This document shows, piece after piece, positions 56,191-64,000 of a DNA stretch of 64,000 nt; within the stretch, counting starts at the first letter, position 1; every line of letters begins with the position of its first letter. A program made the position numbers and the translations under genes. The notes beneath the pieces were generated by a model. It saw nothing but the letters and a program-made list of their open reading frames with translations, was not told the origin of the DNA and ran no database searches. The DNA comes from Elephas maximus indicus (taxonomy: Eukaryota > Chordata > Mammalia > Proboscidea > Elephantidae): assembly GCF_024166365.1 (NCBI RefSeq), contig NC_064837.1, positions 75,511,553-75,575,552 on the forward strand, written 5' to 3'.

Positions 56191-59108
56191 GGTTTGTTGT
56201 TGAGTGCTGTTGAGTTGGTTCCAATTCATGTCAGCCCTGTGTAAAACAGAATGAAACACTGCCTGGTCTTGTGCTTTCCTCAGAATCATTGCTGTGTTTG
56301 AGCCTATCACTGCAGCTTCTTTACCAGTGTGTCTTGTTGAGGATCCTCCTCTTTTTCGATGACCCTCTACTTTACCTAGCATGACGTCTTTCTCGAGGGA
56401 CTTGATCCCTCCTGATAACATGTCCGAAGTCCATGATGTGAGGTCTTGCCATCCTCGCTTCTAAGGAGCACTCTGGCTGTGCTTCTTCCCAGACAGATTT
56501 GTTCGTTCTTCTGGCATTGCATGGTGTATTCAGTATTCTTCGCCAATACCATAATTCAAAGGCATAAATTCTTTTTTTGTCTTCCTTATCCGTTATTCAG
56601 CTTTCCTATGCATATGAGACGATTGAAAACACCATGGCTTGGGTCAGTTGCCCCTTAGTCCTCAAGGCGACATCTTTGTTTTTCAACATTTTAAAGAGAT
56701 CTTTTGCAGCAGATTTGCCCAATGCAATACATCGTTTGATTTCTTGGCTGCTGCTTCCATGGATGTTGATTGTGAATCCAAGCGAAATGAAATCCTTGAT
56801 AACTTCAGTCTTTTCTCCGTTTATCATGATGTTTTTTATTGGTTGTGAAGATTTTTGTTTTCTTTACTTTGAAGTGTAATCCATAATGAAGTCTTTGATC
56901 TTCATCAGTAAGTGCTTCAAGTCCTCTTCACTTTCAGCAAGCAGGGATGTGTCATCTGCATAACGCAGGTTGTTAATCAGTCTTCTGTCAATCCTGATGC
57001 CACATTATTCCTATAGTCCAGCTTCTCAGATTATTTGCTCAGCATACAGATTGAATAAATATGGTGAAAGAATACAACCCTGACACACCTTTTCTGATTT
57101 TAAACCGTGCAGTATCGTCTTGTTCTGTTCAAACGCCTGCCTCTCAATCTAAGTACAGGTTCCTCATGAGCACAGTTAAGTGTTCCAGAATTCTCATTCT
57201 TCTCAATGTTATCCGTAATTTATTATGATCCACACAGTCAAATGCCTTTGCATAGTCGATAAAACACAGGTAAACATCTTTCTGGTATTCTCTGCTTTCA
57301 GCCAGGATCCATCTGACATCAGCAATGATATCCCTGGTTCTACCTCCTCTTCTGAATCAAGCTTGAATTTCTGGCAGTTTCCTGTTGATACATTGCTGCA
57401 GCCACTTTCGAATGATTTTCAGCAACATTTTACTTGGTATGATATTAATGGTATTGTTCTATAATTTCCTCATTCTGTTGGATCACATTTCTTTGGAATG
57501 GGCACATAAATGGAGCTCTTCCAGCTGGTTGGCCAAGTAGCCGTCTTCCAAATTGGTTTGCATAGATGAGTGAGCACTTCCAGCACTGCATCCATTTGTT
57601 GAAACATCTCAATTGACATTCTGTCAATTTCTGAGGCCTTGGTTTTCTCCAGTGCCTTCAATGTAGCTTGAACTTCTTCCTTCAGCACTATCGGTTCTTG
57701 ATCATATGCTACCTCCTGAAATGGTTAAACATCAACCAGTTCTTTTTTGGTACAATGACTCTTGTGTATTCCTTCCATCTTCTTTTGATGCTCCTGCATC
57801 ATTCAATATTTTGCCCATAAAACAAAACCAAACCCATTGCCATCAAGTCAGTTCTGACTCCTAACAACCCTCTAAGACAGGGTAGAGCTGCCTCCATGGG
57901 GTTTCCAAGGAGCAGCTGGTGGGTTCAAACTGCTGACCTTTTGATTAGCAGCTGAGCTCTTAATTACAGGAATCCTTCAAAACTGCAACTCGAGGCTTGA
58001 GTTTTTTCTTCAGTTCTTTCAGTTTGAGAAATGGTGAGTATGTTCTTCTCTTTGGGTTTTCTAACACCAGGTCTTTGCACATTTCATTGTAATAGTTTAT
58101 TTTGCCTTCTCGAGCCATCCTCTGAAATCTGTTCTTTTACTTCGTCGTTTCTTCTGTTCGTTTAAGCTACTCTTCGTTCAGGAGCAACTTTCAGAGTCTC
58201 TTCTGACATCCATTTTGGTCTTTTCTTTCTAATGACTTTTTGCTTTCTTATGTGTGATGTGCATAATGTCATCCCATAACTCATCTGGCCTTTGGTCATG
58301 AGTGTTCAGTACATCAAATCTATTCTTGAAATGGTCTCTAAATTCAGCTGGGATATACTCAGGGTCAGACTTTGGCTCTCTGGACTTGTTTTAATTTTCA
58401 TCAGCTTCAGCTTGAACTTGCATGTGAGCAATTGACAGTCTGTTTTGTAGTTGGCCCTTGGCCTCATTCTGACTGATGATACTGAGCTTCTCCATCATTT
58501 CTTCCCAAAGATATAGTTGATTTGATGCCTGTGTATTCCACCTGGTAAGGTCCACATATATAGTCACTGTTTATGTTGTTTAAAAGATGTATTTGCAGTG
58601 AAGAAGTCATAGTTCTTGGAAAATTATACCATGCAATCTCCAGCATTATTTCTGTCACCAAGGCCATATTTTCCAACTACCAAGCCTTCTTCTTCGTTTC
58701 CAACTTTTGCATTCCAGTCCACCAGTAATTATCAATGCATCTTGATTGCATGTTTGATCAATTTCAGACTGCAGAAATTGATAAGAATCTTCAGTTTCCT
58801 CATTTTTGGCATTAGTGGTTGGTGCGTAAATTTGAATAATAGTCATATTAACTGGCTTTCCTTGTAGACGTATGGATGCTATCCTGCCACCGACAGTGTT
58901 GTGCTTCAAGATAGATCTCGAAATGGTCCTTTGGATGATGAATGTGACGCCATTCCTCTTCAAGTTGTCATTCCTGGCATAGTAGACCATAAGATTGTCT
59001 GATTCATAATGACCAATACCAGTCTATTTCAGCTCATATATGCCTAGGATATCGATCTTTATGCATTCCATTTCATTTTTGACGACTTCCAATTTTCCTA
59101 GATTCATA
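56191..59108 (-). mobile_element. RTE LINE inserted in the GAPDH pseudogene
   Basis: Reverse RTE of about 2.8 kb plus a nested SINE. Minus-strand pieces: endonuclease (58990-58655, with IYAPTT), linker (58676-58464), RT start (57688-57470) and C-terminus (56827-56606). Tail (gttgtt) is at the left. It begins close to the endonuclease start at the right. Similar tcatacttttcatt and tcatacttcttat bracket it, but the right one overlaps RTE sequence. Many stops. Confidence 0.93.
57819..57964 (-). mobile_element. AfroSINE inside the RTE
   Basis: Reverse copy (aaaacaaaaccaaacccattgcc tail), slightly truncated at the head (agctgagctcttaa). RTE linker sequence resumes at ggaatccttcaaaactgc, so it is younger than the RTE it sits in. 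Confidence 0.93.
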
Positions 59109-59127
59109 CTTCTTATGAACACCCATC

Positions 59128-59947
59128 AGAAATATGGGACAAACAGCACAACTAGTCCAAGGCAAGGTCATGGAAGCTCCATAGACACATCCAAATTCCC
59201 TGAGGGACCGAATTACTGGGCCGAGGGCTGTGGGGACCATGGTCTCAGGGAACATCTAGCTCAATTAGCATAACATAGTTTGTAAAGAAAACATTCTACA
59301 TTCTACTTTGGTAAATAGTGTCTGGGGTCTTAAAAGCCTTTGAGCAGCCATCTTGGATACTCCACTGGTCTCACCATGTTTGGAACAAGGGAGAATGACG
59401 AAAACCAAAGACACAAGGGAAAGATTAGTCCAAAGGACTAATGGACCACAGCTATGATAGTCTCCACCAGACTGAGTCCAGCACAACTAGATGGTACTCG
59501 GCTACCACCACCAACAGCTCTGACAGGGATCACAATAGAGGGTCCCAGACAGAGCTGGAGATTAATGTATAACATATGTCAAAATTCTAACTCACAGAAA
59601 AAGACCAGATTTACTGGCCTGACAGACTGGAGAAACCATGAAAGTACAGCCCCCAAACACCCTTTAAGCTCAGTAATGAAGTCATTCCTGAGGTTCGCCC
59701 TTCATCTAGAGGTTAGACAGGCACATAATACAAAATGAGACTAAAGGGGCACACCAGCCCAGGGGCAAGGACTAGAAGGCAGGAGGAGACAGGAAAGCTG
59801 GTAATAGGGAACCCAGGTTGAGAAGGGAGAGTGTTGACATGTTGTGTGGGGTTAGCAACCACTGTCAGAAAACAATATGTACGCTAATTGTTTAACGAGA
59901 AGCTAGGTCTGTAAATGTTCATCTAAAGTACAATTTAAAAAAAAATG
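59128..59947 (+). mobile_element. L1 3'UTR inserted in the GAPDH pseudogene
   Basis: Forward copy of the lineage-specific L1 3'UTR, the reverse complement of 49880-50632, ending in an A-tract at 59937-59945. Short pseudogene pieces remain on both sides (...aatatggg before, gtggcagagatgat after). No ORF2 is present. Confidence 0.9.
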
Positions 59948-60051
59948 TGGCAGAGATGATAAAGTAAGGCTCTGCTCTTCTCTAAGATGATGAAGTACCT
60001 GATGGTGACAGTGTCCATTTTTCCAGTGTTAAGAACAGCCCTAATGACCAC

Positions 60052-60443
60052 CTATAGTGGTTTGTATAGCATCCCCCCAAAACTGATGTCTGCCTAGAAC
60101 CTCAGAATGTGACCTTATTTGGAAATAGGTCTTTGCAGATGTAATTAAGGTAAGAATTGAGATGAGAGCATACTGAATTAGCTCGGGCCCTAAATCCAAT
60201 GAGAATGTGCATGCAGGAGTGATGCTTTCACAGACCGGGGAATGTCAAAGTGCCGGTGAACCACCAGAAGCCAGGACAGTCCTGGGATGGATTCTCCCAC
60301 AGAGCCCACGGAAGGCACCCACCCTGCTAACACTTTGATTCTGGACTTCCAGCCTCCAGAACTGTGAGAGAACACATTTCTGTTGTTGTAAGTTACCCAG
60401 TTCATGCTAACTTTGATGGCAGCCCTAGGATACTAATACGCAG
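60052..60443 (+). mobile_element. MaLR (MST/MLT1-type) LTR
   Basis: Forward LTR: gtggtttgtatagcatccccccaaaac ... atttggaaataggtctttgcag ... attctggacttccagcctccagaactgtgagag ... taagttacccag. It is in the opposite sense to the copy at 51316. No internal region is attached. Boundaries are approximate and no duplication was confirmed. Confidence 0.8.
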
Positions 60444-61372
60444 ACATCCTGTTTGATAATGTTGTTTGCTCTGGCCTTCCTTCATTGTGTCTCTGGTGTG
60501 GCTAACGCTGCACAAAGAGGCTTTCTGTCAAGTGGGAAGAAGCAGATGGGTTAATTTTGGAATACTCTTAATTTATTTGCTTTGCAGAAAAACCTTGGGG
60601 ATTAGAACTTCTAGCATATTTGATGTCTCTGCATTTCAAAACCAGATCTACTTTGTGCTGTATGAACTTTTACCTCCTTTTGGTGATTTAGATAGTCTTT
60701 AAAGTTGACAATTTGATGAACTACAAAAGATTTATATTATTGCTGTAATAATACGCCTTAAGGTTAACATTTTTTGTCCTTGTCTGCATGATTCAGAATG
60801 GCTCACCACTCCGTCCACATGCTACCCAGTAGAGAGCGTGAGCAGGGAGAAGCAGAGGACATGTCCCACTAAGGGCTTGATCTGGAAGCTACATACATCA
60901 CTCAGCTCTCATCTCACTGGTCAGTCACAGCCAGAACCCCGCTGCAGGGAAGGCTAAGAAATGCAGACTTTATTTTCAGTGGTCATCTAAGCAAAAATTT
61001 AGAGATTCTGTTACTGAAGGAAAAAAGGGGGAAAGTGGACATTGGAGTGTAATTTACCAATACCACCACCTTTAGTATAGGCCTGTATGGGAGGAACACA
61101 GTACCCTTAGTACTCCCATTTTCAGATGACGAAATGAGACTTAGGAATTTGATACAGTCCTCAAGGTCATCCAGCTAACCTAGGGGCAGAACCAGCCCCA
61201 GGAGTTGTGTGCAGATCACTGTGTCACACTGCTTTCTTAATAATAACTCCATAATACCTAACATTTGCATAGTGTTCAACAGTTTGCAGCACACTTAATG
61301 CTGTTGCATTGGAACCTTTCAGGAACTCTCTGTGACAAGGGAAGGCAAGCAGTTCCTATCATGAAAACCATG
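60444..61372 (+). other. Intron 3; MIR pieces at 61100-61370
   Basis: Bases 60444-61090 are unassigned. Bases 61100-61235 (cccattttcagatgacgaaatgag, aaggtcatccagctaacctag) and 61245-61370 (catttgcatagtgttcaacagtttgcagcac) resemble MIR-family segments. No BPNT2 exon 4 is recognised. Confidence 0.5.
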
Positions 61373-61710
61373 GAGTTCAAAATGTTACTTCAAGAGCTAA
61401 ACATTCCTTGTTAACATTTCACATTTGTTTAGTATTTTAAGTTTTTTATAAGATGCATTGATATAAATTTTTTCATTTCAGTCTAAAAATAATGCTAGAA
61501 GGAATATAAATATAAAGCAGGAAATATGACTTTTTTTTTTTTTTTTAAATAAGGAAAAGAACAGATAGGCATATAGAGGTTAAGTATAGGGCTTAAGTCT
61601 TCTGGAGCCTTCTCTCATTCTTTTGACATGGTCCCTCATCGCTTCCCTAGGTCAGTTGGGATTCCATTTAGCCGCATGTAATGTTCACTCGATTGCAGTA
61701 GTTAAACAAG
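61373..61710 (+). repeat. Left arm of a 338-bp inverted repeat
   Basis: Runs from gagttcaaaatgttactt to gattgcagtagttaaacaag. Its reverse complement recurs at 62067-62404 with roughly 90% identity by eye, including ttttttcatttcag, aatgctagaaggaatata and tagaggttaagtatagggct. The arms have the same length. Confidence 0.92.
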
Positions 61711-62066
61711 GAATTTCTTTTTCTCACATAGCAAGAAAGCCAAAGGGTAAGCCTGGCTCAGTGGCTTTATGATACTCTTGAGGACCTGCCTCCTGTCTTC
61801 GTGCTTTGCAATCCTTAGAATATGGCTTTTGTTTGCATGCTCACAGAGATGGCTGCTTCATTTACCATGTTCTAGACAGGAAGAAAGGCAGAAGGAGAAG
61901 GAGAGGGACAGAGGTCTGTCCCAGATACTCTTTTTATTAGAAAAACAAAAACTTGAAACTATTCATTAAAGCTTTGCTTTATCTCATTTTTTTTTCTTTT
62001 TTAATCTCATTGGCCAAAGGTCATATGGCATCTCTTAGCTACAAAGGAACTTAGATAGAATTGGGA
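61711..62066. other. Spacer of the inverted repeat, 356 bp
   Basis: Contains an unassigned mammalian repeat interior (agccaaagggtaagcctggctcagtgg, gagatggctgcttc, attggccaaaggtcatatggc). The arms appear to start within or beside this repeat. Confidence 0.5.
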
Positions 62067-62404
62067 CTTGTTTAACTACTGCAATGGAGTTAACACTACC
62101 TGCAGCTAAATGCAATCCCAACTGACCTAGGGAAGCAATTAGGGACAATGTTAAAAGAATGAGAGAAGACTCCAGAACGCTTGAGCCCTATACTTAACCT
62201 CTATATGCCTATTTGTTCTTTTCCTTATTTCAAAAAAAATAAAAGTCATCATATTTCCTGTTTTATATTTATATTCCTTCTAGCATTATTTTTAGGCTGA
62301 AATGAAAAAATTTATATCAGTGCATTTTGTAAACTGTTAAAATACTAAACAAATGTGAAATATTACTAAGGAGTGTTGAGCTCTTAAAGTAACATTTTGA
62401 ACTC
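62067..62404 (-). repeat. Right arm of the 338-bp inverted repeat
   Basis: Reverse complement of 61373-61710. The left arm T-tract (about 61530-61546) appears here as a shorter A-rich aaaaaaaataaaagtc. Identity continues to gaactc at 62404 and then stops. Confidence 0.92.
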
Positions 62405-63566
62405 AATAAAAGAAATGAAGAAATTGATGTCATTTTTTTTTTTAAGCAAATAGATTCACATTCTACTTGGTTTCCACATCTGTTCATATGGTGGGGGCGG
62501 GGGTGGAGTGATGTATGAGAAGAATAAGGATAGTGTCCATTTTTAAAAACCTTTATTCCGTAGGAATGTATGTTTCCCCCCACAAGCTTACCATCTTAAA
62601 GAAGCCAGAAGTCTTTGATTTAGGATCCAGTTCTGTTCCAGAAATGTCTTTGTAAGTTAGTAATGAAATGCCCCACCCTTCTGTAACGAGGTGGATTTGC
62701 CCAGTATGCTGGAGGATAAAGATGCTTGCTAGTTAAGACATACTCTAAAAGAATCAATAAGCCCATTATGTGTAGCTTGACCTTCTATTCCTGGAAATGA
62801 TTTCTTTGGCTTATGCCCTCCTTTTGGACAGTTATTTTCAGAGTCAGACTGTATATTGATGTTGGCAGAGTACCAGTCGTCAAGTATTGAATGTTTACCA
62901 GAACTTAGCTGTACTTGGCCATAAAGGGAACTAGATATTACAGTTGCTGGCAGCATTTGGGGCAAAGTTGATCAAAATTCTTATCAGACTTAGAATTATT
63001 TCTGTGAGTTTGAAATTCTTAGAAATAAGAGATACTTGAATAGTATTTTAGTGAGCTAATGTGTGAATGTATAATTAAGGCTAGTATATTTACTCATAGG
63101 AATTTGTGCCTGTTAAAAATAAGTTATAACATCTGAAGCCTGTGCAGCAGTATTTTAAAAAGAGCTTTACAGTGTTAAGTTAAAAAAAAAAGACAAGATA
63201 TGGAAATTTTAGTATGTTTAATATGACTGCTACAATATTTAGGTAGGAATCAAAAAACAAATTTATTGGGGAAAAGACTTGAAGAAACCATGCCAAAATA
63301 CTTTTATAATAAATACAGTCTATACAATTTGATGATGGTTTAATGTTAACCCCTCTCAAAAGTAGTTTAATATACAATAACTTAAAATCTATGAACATGT
63401 GAAAAATTAATTTTAGACTGAAAAACATGTTCAAGAAATCTTTAATTTTTAGGGAAAGTAACTCAGAAGCTTTGTTCTGTTAGAATCATAAGTGCTATGA
63501 TTAAAATATCCACAGATGGGAAGTATGTGAATTTAAATTATCCAAGTGTTGTCTTCACTGGTGAAA
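62405..63566. other. Intron 3, no feature recognised
   Basis: AT-rich unique DNA with a G-rich spot at about 62491-62508. Overlapping frames at 62965-62729 and 63434-63180 show no domain and have no BPNT2 similarity. Confidence 0.45.
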
Positions 63567-63784
63567 AACCCAAGCCAGACCATTGCTGTTGAGTCAGTTT
63601 TGACTCATAGCAACTCTACAAGACAGAATGGAACTATCACTAACTATCCCTTAGGGTTTCCAAGGCTGTAAATCCTTATGGAAGCAGGCTACCACATCTT
63701 TCTCCCGTGGAGTGACTGGTGGCTTCTCACTGCTGACCTTTCAATTAGCAGCCAAGTGCTTAACCACTGTGCCACCAGGCCTCC
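63567..63784 (-). mobile_element. AfroSINE, long form
   Basis: Reverse long-form copy with the ggctgtaaatccttatggaagcaggctacc block and a ccaccaggcctcc head. A short local insertion (atcactaact) disrupts the middle. Confidence 0.92.
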
Positions 63785-64000
63785 TTGTCTTTGGTGGAAC
63801 CTGGTAAGAATCCTCTGGCCCTAGGTCACGTGTTTTCATGTTTTCTTTTTAGTAGCAACCTGTTGACAACAGGAAAGGGTCTATACGTTAACTGTGGATC
63901 TCTATGACTTTCAAAAAATAAATATGCCAAGAGGTCTAAAGAGATAGAGATGAAGTTCACTGTGATTAGAATGAAAAAGTGGTACAGATTCTACTAAAAA
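63785..64000. other. Intron 3 to window end
   Basis: No feature recognised. BPNT2 intron 3 continues past the window. Confidence 0.5.

Larger units (their letters stand above)
55458..60030 (-). pseudogene. GAPDH: GAPDH processed pseudogene, twice interrupted
   Basis: On the minus strand, bases 56190 down to about 55458 align from memory with GAPDH cDNA. The order is a ...aagtatgatagttctctgaaa segment, the ggtgctgccaaaatgc region, ctgagctaaatgggaagctc, ggcatggccttccc, aagaacatcctgggctac, then the 3'UTR. No introns are present, so it is retrocopied. Stops and frameshifts are abundant. The piece upstream in the gene continues after an RTE insertion as acacccatcagaaatatggg (about 59109-59127). 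After an L1 insertion it resumes with ggcagagatgat (about 59950), fading by about 60030. The 5' third of the coding region is absent or too diverged. Lies antisense in BPNT2 intron 3. Confidence 0.85.

Noticed and set aside
60444-64000. BPNT2 exon 4
   Set aside because: No segment with the expected following residues and flanking AG/GT was found; the open frames here show no similarity.
1-64000. CRISPR arrays, rRNA, operons or other prokaryotic systems
   Set aside because: Repeat structure, introns and transposon content are mammalian; no regularly spaced short repeats were found.

Overview
This is a stretch of mammalian nuclear DNA, most likely from an elephant or a close afrotherian relative. 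The evidence is the very high density of short tRNA-derived SINEs of the AfroSINE type, their partner LINE of the RTE clade, and lineage-specific L1 3' ends. All of these lie on top of older mammalian repeats (MIR, L2, L3/CR1-like, MaLR LTRs, hAT fragments). The species call is inference from repeat content; nothing was searched.

The only host gene recognised is BPNT2 (formerly IMPAD1), which encodes the Golgi 3'-phosphoadenosine 5'-phosphate phosphatase. It lies on the + strand: exon 1 at 39536-39919 inside a CpG island, exon 2 at 54382-54544, exon 3 at 55223-55318. Splice sites and phases agree and the reading frame is open across all three exons. The remaining exons are not found and must lie beyond base 64000. 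Together the exons give the first 214 codons: the signal-anchor membrane segment and the first half of the catalytic fold, including the metal-binding motif of lithium-sensitive phosphatases.

Bases 1-39000 are upstream intergenic DNA with no convincing host gene. They are built from L1 fragments (2963-4989, 5918-8678, 11988-15166, 27466-28490), RTE LINEs (12255-15111, 23585-23904, 24531-25770, 28628-30962 and others), about twenty AfroSINEs, and unique or unrecognised sequence. Intron 1 (39920-54381) holds an RTE copy whose 5' part is inverted (42293-44366), hAT-like fragments, an L1 inserted in a SINE, and an L1/MaLR-LTR/SINE nest. Intron 3 (55319 to the window end) holds a GAPDH processed pseudogene broken by an RTE and an L1, a MaLR LTR, and a 338-bp inverted repeat.

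The most informative content is the layered insertion history, much of which can be ordered from target-site duplications (TSDs) read directly in the sequence. The AfroSINEs share their 3' tail with the RTE element, which supports RTE machinery as their mobiliser. I found no CRISPR array, prokaryotic system, free-standing RNA gene or clearly undescribed protein system. The best candidates for something new are the 5'-inverted RTE, the intronic inverted repeat and the near-empty SINE-tail insertions. The many short open frames outside BPNT2 are transposon remnants or chance frames.
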